From Actinomyces sp. oral taxon 170 str. F0386 (GTDB lineage Bacteria; Actinomycetota; Actinomycetes; Actinomycetales; Actinomycetaceae): a DNA stretch of 64,000 nt. The DNA is taken from contig NZ_GL882544.1 in the NCBI RefSeq assembly GCF_000195595.1, forward strand, positions 186,001-250,000. The letters are read 5' to 3'. Positions 34,373 through 43,623 of the stretch are shown in pieces. The notes beneath the pieces are model-generated. The model did not search any database and was not told the origin of the DNA. It saw only the letters and a program-made list of their open reading frames with translations. Each line of letters begins with the position of its first letter. Position 1 is the stretch's first letter. Made by a program: the position numbers and the translations under genes.

Positions 34373-35128
34373 ATGCTCTCACTCGATCACTTACCCGGCA
34401 CCTGGCGCACCAGACGCGCCGGCGCGCTGGCCGTGACCGCTGTCATCACGCTGTCGACCTTCTGCTGGCTGGCTATCACCACAAGCGTCGGAACAGGACT
34501 GGCACCCCACGACCAGGGAGTCACCGCCTGGGCCGTGGACGGACGTCACCCAGCCCTGACCGTCATCATGCAGGTGTTCACCGCCCTGGGCTCCACCGTG
34601 GGACTGACGGTCCTGACCGCGCTCTGCGCCACTCTCCTCTTCATGCGGGGGCACCGCGTGCGCGCCCTGGTCCTGACCTTGACGATGCTCGGCTCCAGCC
34701 TACTGACAGTGGCTCTCAAAGGGATCCTCGGGCGCACACGTCCCTCAACCGACACCCTCCTGGGCCCGCCCGCCACAACCACCTCCTTCCCCTCGGGGCA
34801 CTCCTTCAACACGGCCGTCTTCACAGGACTGCTGGCGGGAATGGTCCTGCTGTCCACGACGGCGGTGGTACACCGGACACTGGCGATCATGGCAGCGGCA
34901 GGGGCAACCCTCCTGGTGGGCACCTCCCGCGTCTATCTGGGCTACCACTGGATGACTGATGTCATGGCGGGATGGTCCCTGGGACTGGCCTGGTTGTGCC
35001 TGGCCACACTGGCGATTCTGTGGCTGCAGGGACGACGGCGCCCGCCTCAGGCTCATTCCAACGATCCCTCGGGCGCATCATCAGCGACGACCTCAGGAGT
35101 ACACGGCGTCGAGCCACCATCGGCCTGA
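34373..35128 (+). CDS. PAP2-family membrane phosphatase
   Basis: 251 residues, start at the ATG 34373 before a hydrophobic N-terminus. Five to six membrane segments frame the acid-phosphatase triad: KGILGRTRPS (Lys/Arg) near 120, FPSGHSFN (His) near 142, and RVYLGYHWMTDV (Arg, His, Asp) near 185. Such enzymes dephosphorylate undecaprenyl pyrophosphate or phosphatidate; the catalytic set is intact. The 3' end overlaps that of the convergent imuB by 36 bases. Confidence 0.9.
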   Translation: MLSLDHLPGTWRTRRAGALAVTAVITLSTFCWLAITTSVGTGLAPHDQGVTAWAVDGRHPALTVIMQVFTALGSTVGLTVLTALCATLLFMRGHRVRALVLTLTMLGSSLLTVALKGILGRTRPSTDTLLGPPATTTSFPSGHSFNTAVFTGLLAGMVLLSTTAVVHRTLAIMAAAGATLLVGTSRVYLGYHWMTDVMAGWSLGLAWLCLATLAILWLQGRRRPPQAHSNDPSGASSATTSGVHGVEPPSA

Positions 35129-36799
35129 GCGCACCAGCAGACGAGGCGGTCCGACGTCAGTGACCACCTGGAGGTAGGCACGACGCGAAGGGCCCTGCGG
35201 AGTCCACCAGCCCTCGTCGACAGGCCAGGGCCCGGCCCACGCAAGCACGGACTCCAAGCCCCCACCATTGGCGCCGCCACCGATGACGCCACCACCTTCC
35301 TCGGCATCATCGCCGATGGCCAGGAAGCCGGGAACGCCGTCGAGCTGACCGTGGATGTCGACGCCGAGCTCGCACCCCTGGGCATCAGTGAGACGCACAG
35401 GAACCGGCCGGGGCAGGATGATTGAGGGCGAGGGCTCGGGCAGGGAACCGCTCCAGGGCGCCGAGGCGCCACCAGAGGGCTCACCTACACGCTCCTCCTC
35501 ACCCCAGAAGATCAGACGCACCCGCGAGCGCGGGTCGCGTCCGGGAACGACTGTGGGGATCTGGACGGTGCCGGCTCCGATGAGGGACTCCACGCGCTCG
35601 GCGGCGCGGTGGGCGCGTGCCTGGGTCTGTTGGCCGGGCGCTTGCCACAGTCCTGTCTGGGAGGTTGTGGCGGGACTCAGCTCGAGGGCCGTCAGGCTCA
35701 GGTGGGTCAGTCCGGAGGAGGGCGGTCGCCCGGAGCGCCCGGAGAGCCAGCCCTCGAGCTGCCAGCGCACACGGTCGGCGAGCTCTGCGGTGGTGGGGGT
35801 GGTCTCCAGCATCCAGGTTCGGGCCAGGTCGGCGCCGTCCTCGCAGCGGGCCTGCACGCAGAGGCATCCGACGGCGAGACCTTGGGACAGGAGCCGGGTG
35901 ACCAGGTTCTCGGCGAGGTGGCGGGCGGCGAAGGCGGCGGTGTCCGCGCGTTCCACGGGTGGGTCGAGATCGGAGGTGACGGTGATGTCCTGGGCGGGTC
36001 GAGTCATGGCGGGAGCCTCGTGGTGGGTGCCGGCGGCCAGGTGGTGGAGTCTTTCTCCCATGGGGCCGAAGCGGGCGACGACGTCTTTTCGGGGCAGGGA
36101 GGCCAGGTCCGCCAGGGTGCGCAGGCCGAGCCGGGTGAAGGTCTCCAGCAGGGGGCGAGCCTCGCGTCGCAGGCGTCTGAGGGGTAGACATGCCAGGAGC
36201 GCTTCCAGGGGCCAGGGGGCGAGGAAGTCCGGGGTCTGTCCCGGTTTGACGATGATTCCCTGGCGGGCGGCGAGGACGGCTCCGGACAGGGAGTCGGCGA
36301 TACCGACTTGGCACTCGGTATCGGCCTCCTGGGCGACGGCCTCGACGAGGGCTGCGGCAAGAAGCTCTTCTCCGCCGGCCCAGGTGGCAGGTCCTTTGGC
36401 TCCGGACAGGGCCAGTCCGGGACGGGCCACGATGGGCTCCGCGAGGAGAGAGGTGAGGGCCTCCATGACGGTTTCGAAGGCGCGACCCTCGCGTTCCTCC
36501 TGGGGAGGTAGGACGGTGAGTCCGGGGCACAGGGACCGGGCGGCGCGCAGTCGCATACCGGTGGTGATTCCGGCGCTGCGGGCGGGGGCGGAGGCGGCGA
36601 GGACTCCGCGGACGCCGACGACGGCGACGGGCTCGGTGGCTGGGTCCAGTAGGCGCAGATCACTCTGGTGGGCGCGGTGGTGGCGGCGCTGCCGGCGGGC
36701 CTCCATGGTGAGGGCGACGACGGGCCAGTCGGGGACCCAGATGGCCACGAGCCGGGCAGCGGGCAGTCCGGGTGGCAGGCTCGGTTGCGACCGGCTCAT
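35093..36799 (-). CDS. imuB: ImuB, catalytically inactive Y-family polymerase homologue
   Basis: 568 residues from ATG 36799, overlapping the imuA' stop (ATGA). It opens RLVAIWVPDWPVVAL, where active Y-family polymerases have the first catalytic aspartate, and continues with VVGVRGVLAASAPARSAGIT and a helix-hairpin-helix region (RLGLRTLADLASLPRKDVVARFG). The catalytic acidic pair is not apparent, as expected for ImuB, which acts as a hub binding the beta clamp, ImuA' and DnaE2. The C-terminal tail ends RRAYLQVVTDVGPPRLLVRSG in the family manner. Confidence 0.88.
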   Translation of the reverse strand: MSRSQPSLPPGLPAARLVAIWVPDWPVVALTMEARRQRRHHRAHQSDLRLLDPATEPVAVVGVRGVLAASAPARSAGITTGMRLRAARSLCPGLTVLPPQEEREGRAFETVMEALTSLLAEPIVARPGLALSGAKGPATWAGGEELLAAALVEAVAQEADTECQVGIADSLSGAVLAARQGIIVKPGQTPDFLAPWPLEALLACLPLRRLRREARPLLETFTRLGLRTLADLASLPRKDVVARFGPMGERLHHLAAGTHHEAPAMTRPAQDITVTSDLDPPVERADTAAFAARHLAENLVTRLLSQGLAVGCLCVQARCEDGADLARTWMLETTPTTAELADRVRWQLEGWLSGRSGRPPSSGLTHLSLTALELSPATTSQTGLWQAPGQQTQARAHRAAERVESLIGAGTVQIPTVVPGRDPRSRVRLIFWGEEERVGEPSGGASAPWSGSLPEPSPSIILPRPVPVRLTDAQGCELGVDIHGQLDGVPGFLAIGDDAEEGGGVIGGGANGGGLESVLAWAGPWPVDEGWWTPQGPSRRAYLQVVTDVGPPRLLVRSGRWWLDAVYS

Positions 36800-37695
36800 C
36801 CGGCTGCCTCCTGCGGTCCGGCGGCCGGTTCGGCGGCCCCGTGGGACCGGGCCTGCAAGCCCTGGGCGGTCAGGGAGAGCGTGAGGGCGCCCGTGGTGGC
36901 GGTCTGTGGGCGCCGAGGGTCGGTCAGTGTCCAGGTGAGGCGGCGCAGGTATCCGGCCGGTATCTCCACCGCTTGTGCCGGAGCACGTGAGGTCCTTCGC
37001 CCGATGGGGATGACGACGCCGTCGGTGGAGGGCTCCGCAGGGGCCTGGGTAGAGGCTCCGTCTTCGCTTCCGGTGTCGGAGGCCAGGGGGTGGGCCTGGA
37101 GAATACGTGCTCCTTCCCAAGGGGCGGAGGTCAGGATGAGGTGGCCGCGTTCGCGCGCCCGAGCCAGAAGGCGTCTGCGGTGCTGGGGACGCAGGCGCTC
37201 GGCGACGGTGGAGCCGATGAGGAGGGCGTCGACGCCGTCGAGCAGGGTGGAGACGACGGTGGGGATGGAGGCGTCATCGAGAGCTGATGCGGGGACAGTC
37301 AGGACCCGGTCGAGGTCGAGGCCGACCTCGACGGCCGCGCACCATCCCACCTCGTCTGCTCCAACGGCGGCGCACCAGCCGGCACTTCCCTGGCGCAGAG
37401 CGAGGGCGGCCAGGAGAAGGGTGGCGGAGCCTTGCAGGCTGAGCGCACCTGAGTCCTGCGCGGCCGTGAGCGCCATGAGGGACGCCGTCTGAGACGAGCC
37501 GGCCGCAGCACTCGCGGCGCTCATTGACGGGCTGGTTGGCGCCGAGGAGACGGCGCGTTGCACCTCCAGGGCTGCTGCGTCACGCAGACCTGTGCGCTCC
37601 TCAGCCAGTCTCAGGGCGAGGCGGGCCTGGACGAGGCGGTCCCGAGCGCCTGATGGTACGAGTGCGGTCACGGCTGTCACGACACCTTTCTCCAT
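36796..37695 (-). CDS. imuA': ImuA' mutasome protein
   Basis: 299 residues from ATG 37695 (MEKGVVTAVTALVPSGARDR). It belongs to the RecA-like ImuA' proteins of actinobacteria, recognised here mainly by context: immediate coupling to imuB and a perfect LexA box two bases before the start. Internal features are ALRQGSAGWCAAVGADEVGW near residue 110 and a LTSAPWEGARIL segment near 195. The frame continues 18 codons upstream through the LexA box, which argues against the longer form. Confidence 0.8.
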   Translation of the reverse strand: MEKGVVTAVTALVPSGARDRLVQARLALRLAEERTGLRDAAALEVQRAVSSAPTSPSMSAASAAAGSSQTASLMALTAAQDSGALSLQGSATLLLAALALRQGSAGWCAAVGADEVGWCAAVEVGLDLDRVLTVPASALDDASIPTVVSTLLDGVDALLIGSTVAERLRPQHRRRLLARARERGHLILTSAPWEGARILQAHPLASDTGSEDGASTQAPAEPSTDGVVIPIGRRTSRAPAQAVEIPAGYLRRLTWTLTDPRRPQTATTGALTLSLTAQGLQARSHGAAEPAAGPQEAAG

Positions 37696-37696
37696 G

Positions 37697-37712
37697 TCGA
37701 ACAAGTGTTCGA
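37697..37712. promoter_or_regulatory. LexA SOS box of imuA'-imuB
   Basis: TCGAACAAGTGTTCGA has two exact half-sites of TCGAAC-N4-GTTCGA. It ends two bases before the imuA' ATG and lies just downstream of a minus-strand -10 element TATTCT (37724-37729). DNA damage induction of the mutasome follows from the family. Confidence 0.85.
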
Positions 37713-37913
37713 TGATGAGGTCCAGAATAGCGCTCCGGTGTGACATCAATCAGGGCCGGCAGTAACAAACTATCCTCAAGGCAGTGACAAACTCCTTGGA
37801 GGTCTTCCACAGGAGATCCACAGGGACGGGTTTACGCAGGGGCGTCTACAGTGGTGGCCGTGCCCTCACGGAAGGTCACCACCCTCATCCATATCCTGCC
37901 TGGAGGTACACCT

Positions 37914-38489
37914 ATGACAGCCGACCTCACTCGCCCTCGTCCGCCGGCCCCCACCGGCTTCCTGCCCACGGTCCCCACCTTCACCCTGACCTCTGCGGAC
38001 CTGACCGAGCAGGGACGGATCCCGGATGTCTTCACCGGCGTCCATGACAACGTCTCCCCGGCCCTGAGCTGGTCGGGGTTCCCCGAGCAGACACAGTCCT
38101 TTGTCGTGTCCTGCTTCGACCCGGACGCTCCGACCATGTCCGGCTGGTGGCACTGGACCATCGTGGACCTGGACGCCTCGGTCACCTCGCTGGAGCGGGG
38201 TGCGGGGGCCAGTGACCTTCAGCTCGATGGTGCCGCCTTCCACCTGGCCGGGGACTCAGGCGACCACGCCTGGTTCGGCCCCTACCCGCCAGCGGGCGAC
38301 GGCGACCACCGCTACGTCTTCACCGTCTCCGCCCTGGACGTGAACACCCTGGGCCTGAGTGACGAGGCCAGTCCCACCATGGCGGCTTTCACCATGGCCC
38401 CGCACTGCATCGCCCGGGCCACGCTCACCGCCATCTACTCCGTGCCCGGTGAGACCGGGGCTGCAGCCTTTCTCAGGGACGGCAAGTGA
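37914..38489 (+). CDS. YbhB/YbcL (PEBP) family protein
   Basis: 191 residues; TGGAGG lies 7 bases before ATG 37914. The phosphatidylethanolamine-binding-protein signatures are NVSPALSWSGFPEQTQSFVV and CFDPDAPTMSGWWHWTIVDL in the first half and WFGPYPPAGDGDHRYVFTVS near 130, which together shape the ligand pocket. Bacterial members are cytoplasmic with no agreed role. The stop overlaps the start of the SDR gene (GTGA). Confidence 0.9.
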   Translation: MTADLTRPRPPAPTGFLPTVPTFTLTSADLTEQGRIPDVFTGVHDNVSPALSWSGFPEQTQSFVVSCFDPDAPTMSGWWHWTIVDLDASVTSLERGAGASDLQLDGAAFHLAGDSGDHAWFGPYPPAGDGDHRYVFTVSALDVNTLGLSDEASPTMAAFTMAPHCIARATLTAIYSVPGETGAAAFLRDGK

Positions 38490-39349
38490 GCCCGCAGATC
38501 GCCCAGGTCGATACCGCAGTCTCCAAGTCGGGTCGACGGCGTAGACAGGGCGAGTCCGTGCCCTTCACTCCCGCCCGCGGTTTCACGCGCCCGGGCTCCG
38601 GCCGCCACCAGCGCCGCCCCATCGCCCTCATCACCGGGGCGACCTCCGGGATCGGCCTGGCCGTGTCCAGGGACCTGGCCCGGGACCACAACCTCATCCT
38701 GCTGGCCCGTTCCACCAATGACCTTGAGGAGCTGGCGCTCGCCCTGGAGGAGGAGTCGCAGACCGCGGTCCTCATCTGCCCGGTCGACCTGACCGATGAC
38801 ACGGCCCTGGCCAGGCTGATCAGCCGGATCGACATCGAGAGCCTCGACGTGCTGGTGCACAGTGCGGGAATGGAGGCTCCCGGAGCGGTCGACAGGATCA
38901 CGCCCACGCGCTGGCGCGCGGTGCTCAACCTCAACCTGGTGGCGGCGGCGTACCTGACGAGCCTGCTGTTGCCGGCGCTGCGGGAGGCCCATGGGCTGGC
39001 GGTGTTCATCAACTCCGGTGCCGGAGTGAGCCCTCGTTCGGGCAACGCCCTCTACTCCGCCTCCAAGGCGGGGCTGAAGTCCCTGGCCGACACGCTGCGT
39101 CAGGAGGAGGCGGGCAAGGTGCGGGTGACCTCGATCTACCCGGGTCGGGTGGACACCCCCATGCAGGAGCGGTTGCACGCCTTCAACGCGGCGCGCCTGC
39201 GCACCGAGGGAATCATGGCGACCCCCGCGTACCGGGCGGCGGACCATATGGCGCCGCAGTCGGTGGCCGCGGCCGTGCGCCTGGCCGTGGACACCCCGCT
39301 GGACGCGGTTGTGGAGGACCTGGCAATCCGCCCCGCCGGCATGCTCTGA
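38486..39349 (+). CDS. short-chain dehydrogenase/reductase
   Basis: 287 residues from a GTG that overlaps the PEBP stop. After a basic 40-residue lead-in, the Rossmann motif ALITGATSGIGLAVS is at 47-61, NAG is replaced by VHSAGMEAPG near 125, and the catalytic Ser and YSASK appear near 170-192. The C-terminus lacks a membrane helix. Substrate unknown; pairing with the PEBP gene is translational and probably one operon. Confidence 0.88.
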   Translation: MSPQIAQVDTAVSKSGRRRRQGESVPFTPARGFTRPGSGRHQRRPIALITGATSGIGLAVSRDLARDHNLILLARSTNDLEELALALEEESQTAVLICPVDLTDDTALARLISRIDIESLDVLVHSAGMEAPGAVDRITPTRWRAVLNLNLVAAAYLTSLLLPALREAHGLAVFINSGAGVSPRSGNALYSASKAGLKSLADTLRQEEAGKVRVTSIYPGRVDTPMQERLHAFNAARLRTEGIMATPAYRAADHMAPQSVAAAVRLAVDTPLDAVVEDLAIRPAGML

Positions 39350-39373
39350 GGCGGCGGGGCCTGGGACAGGACC

Positions 39374-39832
39374 TCAGGCTCCACCGGCAAAGTCCAGGGA
39401 GCGCCAGGCCTCGTACAGGCCGATGGCGGCGGAGTTGGCCAGGTTGAGGGAGCGGTTGCCCTCCACCATGGGGATGCGCAGATGGGCGCTCACCCTCGGA
39501 TGGTCGAGGATCTCCTGGGGCAGACCGGTGGGTTCGGGGCCGAACAGGAGGGTGTCGTCGTCGCGCCAGTCGACCTGGGTGTAGAGACGCTCGGTGTGGG
39601 AGGTGAAGGCGAAGATGCGCCCAGGGACATGCTCCAGACACTCCTGCCAGGTGGCGTGGACAAGCGTGTTGGCCAGGTCGTGGTAGTCCAGGCCGGCGCG
39701 ACGCAGCTTGGCATCGTCCATGTCGAACAGGGGGTCCACGAGGTGAAGCATGGAGCCGGTGTTGGCGCTCAGGCGGATCGCCGCCCCGGTGTTGCCCGGG
39801 ATGCGCGGGGAGAAGAAGATGACGTGCAGCAC
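39374..39832 (-). CDS. trmL: tRNA (cytidine(34)-2'-O)-methyltransferase TrmL
   Basis: 152 residues, typical of the minimal SPOUT enzyme that methylates the wobble ribose of leucine tRNAs. It starts at GTG 39832 (MLHVIFFSPRIPGNTGAAIR), with GRIFAFTSHTE and the knotted SAM-binding part LLFGPEPTGLP ... IPMVEGNRSLNLANSAAI. The first 17 coding bases and 27 upstream bases recur at 43925-43968, marking one edge of the inserted cassette. Confidence 0.93.
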   Translation of the reverse strand: MLHVIFFSPRIPGNTGAAIRLSANTGSMLHLVDPLFDMDDAKLRRAGLDYHDLANTLVHATWQECLEHVPGRIFAFTSHTERLYTQVDWRDDDTLLFGPEPTGLPQEILDHPRVSAHLRIPMVEGNRSLNLANSAAIGLYEAWRSLDFAGGA

Positions 39833-39859
39833 GGGGACAATGAGACCACATGCTGAGGC
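39816..39859. repeat. direct repeat A (trmL 5' end) bounding the ABC cassette
   Basis: These 44 bases cover the first codons of trmL and its leader. They match repeat B (43925-43968) at 40 positions and exactly over the 23 bases 39834-39856, in the same orientation. All four differences are A/G changes. Confidence 0.85.
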
Positions 39860-39880
39860 CGGCCTCCTCAGATGATCTCC

Positions 39881-40666
39881 TCAGATGGTGTCGGTGCGTT
39901 GGCCCTGCCGGAGTCGGGTGATGGCTCGGCGGGTGACGGCCAGTCCGATCCCGGCCCACGCGGCGGCGACCGCGAGATCCCGGCCCAGCAGAACGGGGAC
40001 GGCGTCGACCGGTGCGTCCAGGACCGTCAGGGTTCCGCTGACCGGAACTACCCGGGCCAGGGCCTGCAACCAGGCGGGGCACTGCTCGAGCGGCACGATG
40101 ACGCCGGTAAGCAGTGGCAGGAACGTCGCGATAATCGTGGTCCCCAGGTAGGGGTCGGGCAGGCTGACGCCGACGCCGGCAGCGGCGATCCCCATAAGCA
40201 GCCCGCACACGATCGCCGGAGCCGCCAGCACGATGACGCGCCCCAGCATCGCCGGATCATGCTGCGGCGACAGGGTGAAGACAGCTCCGATCGCGACGAC
40301 GGCCGTCAAGGCGGCCAGGAGCGCCGGCACAACGGCAACGGCCAGCCAGTAGGCGACGTCGAGGCGCCTGCGGGTGTGAACCTCTTGGAAGACGCCCAGC
40401 ATCCGGTCTGTGGCCACGGTGCTCACCACGCCGGAGGCCACCGAGACGGACAGCGCTACCAGGACCGCGGCGTAGCCAGTGCGCACCAGGTCGGGTGCGG
40501 AGAGGTCCGAGCCCATGAGAACGTCGAAGAGCACGTCCAGCAGCGGCAACACCAGTAGCGTCACCACGGCCGTCCCCAGGGTCGCGAAGGCCGTCGACGA
40601 GGCCCAGGACACCCTCACCCCGGAGGCGAAACGGTGGACGAAGGCCAGAGCCTGAGCGCGCATCAT
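39881..40666 (-). CDS. ABC-2 type permease (second permease)
   Basis: 261 residues from ATG 40666, which overlaps the stop of the preceding permease gene and has a TGGAGG site 5 bases upstream. Six hydrophobic segments (FATLGTAVVTLLVLPLLDVL, VLAAPAIVCGLLMGIAAAGV and others) are arranged as in ABC-2 exporters, with the conserved central amphipathic part LPLLTGVIVPLEQCPAWLQA. It would form a heterodimer with the first permease and use the ATPase encoded upstream. The size and pairing resemble LanE/LanG-type peptide exporters. Confidence 0.85.
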   Translation of the reverse strand: MMRAQALAFVHRFASGVRVSWASSTAFATLGTAVVTLLVLPLLDVLFDVLMGSDLSAPDLVRTGYAAVLVALSVSVASGVVSTVATDRMLGVFQEVHTRRRLDVAYWLAVAVVPALLAALTAVVAIGAVFTLSPQHDPAMLGRVIVLAAPAIVCGLLMGIAAAGVGVSLPDPYLGTTIIATFLPLLTGVIVPLEQCPAWLQALARVVPVSGTLTVLDAPVDAVPVLLGRDLAVAAAWAGIGLAVTRRAITRLRQGQRTDTI

Positions 40667-41421
40667 ACTACCTCCAGGGTCCCGGCCCGCGTCGCCAGCC
40701 GCAGCGCTCGTCGCCCCAGGAAGGAGGAGACCCCTAGCCACGCGGCGGTGCACACCAGCCAGCCGCCCAGGGCAGCCACGCTCGTCACTCGACCTAGCAG
40801 TAGCTCGAAGGGCACCGACAGCGGCAGGAATCGACTCGCCGCGGCCAGCCAGGCGGGCGGCGCCGCCGAGGTGAACACGATGCCCGAGGCAACGAACACC
40901 GGCACCAGCAGCAGCCCCTCGTACTGGATCGCGTTGGGAGTGAGCACGAACAGCGCCGCGATGACCAGGCTCAGGGCCACGCAGCCGGCCAGCAGCATGA
41001 GAGCACCCACGACCAGGCGTGCCCAGACCTCCCATCCCGGCCCCGTGAAGGACACCGACGCCGACAGCAGCGCCCACGTGCACCAGGCCACCGGGAAGGC
41101 GGCCAGCCCGAAGGAGGCCGCCGCGCATACCACGGCCGCCAGCGATCGCAGTGCCCCCACCGGAGCCAAGATCAGGTGGACGAGAGTACCCTTGTACCGC
41201 TCAAAGCCGATAATCCCCGCTGCACAGGTCGTCGTCGTCCACATCCCGACAACGCCCCCACGCACCCAGCCCTGCATCGGGGTGATCCCGCCCCAGGCCG
41301 AGGCCGCTAGGAACTGCACCAGCGTGGTCGCAGTCGTGGTCATGACCATGAGCTGGATAAAGTAGGGCACCGAGACGAACTGACGGACGTGAAAGGCCGT
41401 CATCCTCAGCTGGCGTTTCAT
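40663..41421 (-). CDS. ABC-2 type permease (first permease)
   Basis: 252 residues, starting in an ATGA overlap with the ATPase stop. Six hydrophobic segments are visible (YFIQLMVMTTTATTLVQFLA, LMLLAGCVALSLVIAALFVL), with the EGLLLVPVFVASGIVFTSAA core typical of ABC-2 proteins. It is unlike the second permease in sequence, so the exporter is a heterodimer. It stands in the run TPR-like gene, ATPase, permease, permease. Confidence 0.85.
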   Translation of the reverse strand: MKRQLRMTAFHVRQFVSVPYFIQLMVMTTTATTLVQFLAASAWGGITPMQGWVRGGVVGMWTTTTCAAGIIGFERYKGTLVHLILAPVGALRSLAAVVCAAASFGLAAFPVAWCTWALLSASVSFTGPGWEVWARLVVGALMLLAGCVALSLVIAALFVLTPNAIQYEGLLLVPVFVASGIVFTSAAPPAWLAAASRFLPLSVPFELLLGRVTSVAALGGWLVCTAAWLGVSSFLGRRALRLATRAGTLEVV

Positions 41422-42416
41422 CGGACGAGCCTGTCTGCCAGGGCCAGATAGGCCTCTTCCAGCGAGGCCGGCCGCGTCACCAGGTCCGACGGCACCCCCA
41501 CGCCGGCCTCGGCCAGGACCTGTCGAACCCGCTCGTCCGCGTCGGTGGTGTCAGCAGCCTCGGCTGCCCAGTAGACCGTGACCGCCCACCTGGCCGAGGA
41601 GGCGCGTTGATCCACTGTCGCCCGCGATCCCAGACGACCGCGAATCGCCTCAACAGCGTCCCCGTGACGGGCCAGCAGCGTGAAGGTCGTTGTGGCACTC
41701 ACCCCGGCGAAGGCGGACACGTCACCGACGCCGCCGCGCACAACGATCCGGCCTGCACCGATCACCGAGATGACGTCGGCCAATTCCTCGACCTCTGGCA
41801 TCGAGTGCGAGGTCAGCAGCACCCCGGTTCCTCGCTGCGCCAACTCACGCACCAGGTCACGTACCTGCAGCGCCACGTCCGGATCCAGGCCGATGGTGGG
41901 CTCGTCCAGCAGCAGGAGCGAGGGCGAACCGAGCAGCGCCCGAGCCAGGTGAAGACGCTGACGCATCCCTCGAGAGAGCTCGGCGGTCTTACGGGACGCC
42001 GCCTCGGCCAGCCCCACACGCTCCAGGGCGTCCATGACCGAGCTCTGTCGTCGTCGGGCATCAAGCCCCTGCAGGTCGGCGAAGAACAGCAGGTTGTCGC
42101 GCGCCGTGGCCCTCGGATAGAAACCCAGCTCACCGCCCAGGACCAGGCCGAGCCGAGACCTGGCCCGCTCCGGATGGCGCACCGCGTCGATACCCTCAAC
42201 CCAGACCTCGCCCGATGTCGGAGCCAGAAGCGTGGCGCACATCCGCACCGTCGTCGTCTTACCGGCGCCGTTGGGCCCCAGCAGGCCGTGAACCTGACCC
42301 GCCCCCACATCCAGGGACACGTCCTCCACGGCGACGAAGGTCTTGTCTTTTTTCCCGAAAGAGCGAACCAGACGGGAAGCACGCAGCAGCAACAGATTCT
42401 CATCAAATGAGGCCAT
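41418..42416 (-). CDS. ABC transporter ATP-binding protein
   Basis: 332 residues from ATG 42416, which has a strong GGAAGGA site; upstream ATG codons are inside the preceding gene. Walker A GPNGAGKT is at 47-54, the signature LSRGMRQ near 147, Walker B LLLLDEP near 167 and the H-loop SHSMPE near 202. The 80-residue C-terminal extension is typical of DrrA/BcrA/NatA-type exporters. It overlaps the upstream unknown gene by 14 bases, tying that gene to export. Confidence 0.92.
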   Translation of the reverse strand: MASFDENLLLLRASRLVRSFGKKDKTFVAVEDVSLDVGAGQVHGLLGPNGAGKTTTVRMCATLLAPTSGEVWVEGIDAVRHPERARSRLGLVLGGELGFYPRATARDNLLFFADLQGLDARRRQSSVMDALERVGLAEAASRKTAELSRGMRQRLHLARALLGSPSLLLLDEPTIGLDPDVALQVRDLVRELAQRGTGVLLTSHSMPEVEELADVISVIGAGRIVVRGGVGDVSAFAGVSATTTFTLLARHGDAVEAIRGRLGSRATVDQRASSARWAVTVYWAAEAADTTDADERVRQVLAEAGVGVPSDLVTRPASLEEAYLALADRLVR

Positions 42417-43554
42417 AGATTCCTTCCAACCCCAAAGGATCACGTTCAAAAACTTCAACCACTCTCTCAGCCTTACCCTCTGATCCTAACTTAAAATGAC
42501 ATGCGGCCATAATTTCACGAACCGATTTCATGGCACTTAAAGATCCTATTTGTTGGAATCGCCAGAAGGCATCTGGCCCAATATCAAGCACAGCATCATA
42601 CTCTTCATTTAAGTACATAACATAACAATACTCAGCCAATGCCTCAGGGAAATATTCATACGATTCTTCATAAATAAACCGAATGTTGTCCTTCAAGATT
42701 TTCAAAGCATCAAGAGGCTTACTAGACGCCACTCGTAGTTGCGCCTGATTAATTGCTATTTGACTTCGATACCTACCTGCCATCGACCATGTATCTAAAT
42801 CAAAATCTTCTCGACACACACTTGAAGATTCTAGGCATTCACACGCCTTCACCATGAACTCCACAGATCGAGGATCCCCTAGTTTGAGGTATCCGAGAGC
42901 CATGAGATTATACATCAATGCCTGATCTAAAATTTGTCGAAAATTATTCGAACAAACGTAGCGCTCGCCAGCAATATTCAATCGTTGTAACGCCTTGTTG
43001 GATGCCGAAAGTTTCTTGATTTCAAATGCGGCCGAACGATGTGCTGCCGCATAGGCATTCGTTGGATTATGTGCGACACATTCAGCTTCATCAAAAAACT
43101 CTATCGCTTTCACGTCGCCACACGCACCAGTTACCACACCACAGTATATCAACAACTCGTAGTCACCAGATCCAAGTATCTCTGAAGAACGCTCACGAAT
43201 AGCATCAATAACGGTCTCGTAGTCGCCAAAAAACAGAATGGCTGCATCAATCCTATGCTTTAGATTATCGAGCTTGGACTTGTGAATAAAATCTTTGAGA
43301 GCGGATCTCGGAATTGCCTCGGTGTTGGCAAGTTTTAGATGAGCGTCATAAAATAGACGTGGATCATCAAACAATCTAACACCCATGTCTGTCACATAAT
43401 ATGGAGCACCTACGGAACGCCCGGAAAAATCGACTCCACTATCGAGCGAATCCCATAAAAAACGAAACCTCTCGGCGAACGCCGGAGATATAGGACGACC
43501 ACTCAGATGAGTATTCAACTCATTTAAATGATCTTGAATGTTCTGATGACACAT
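42403..43554 (-). CDS. unknown TPR-like helical protein of low G+C
   Basis: 383 residues, start fixed by GGGAGG 6 bases before ATG 43554. The protein appears almost wholly alpha-helical. Repeating helical pairs after residue 150, such as ALMYNLMALGYLKLGDPRSV, AINQAQLRVASSKPLDALKI and AEYCYVMYLNEEYDAVLDI, suggest tetratricopeptide-like repeats. There is no helix-turn-helix, signal peptide or membrane segment. A+T content is far above the neighbours, indicating transfer. It lies between a 33-codon peptide gene and an ABC exporter. Size and build recall Rap/RRNPP peptide sensors, but I see no firm homology; function unknown. Confidence 0.8.
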   Translation of the reverse strand: MCHQNIQDHLNELNTHLSGRPISPAFAERFRFLWDSLDSGVDFSGRSVGAPYYVTDMGVRLFDDPRLFYDAHLKLANTEAIPRSALKDFIHKSKLDNLKHRIDAAILFFGDYETVIDAIRERSSEILGSGDYELLIYCGVVTGACGDVKAIEFFDEAECVAHNPTNAYAAAHRSAAFEIKKLSASNKALQRLNIAGERYVCSNNFRQILDQALMYNLMALGYLKLGDPRSVEFMVKACECLESSSVCREDFDLDTWSMAGRYRSQIAINQAQLRVASSKPLDALKILKDNIRFIYEESYEYFPEALAEYCYVMYLNEEYDAVLDIGPDAFWRFQQIGSLSAMKSVREIMAACHFKLGSEGKAERVVEVFERDPLGLEGIYGLI

Positions 43555-43623
43555 TTCTAACCTCCCATACCTCCGACGTTCACCAAATTAATCATGTGCA
43601 CAGAAACACGGTTCCAGCCACCA

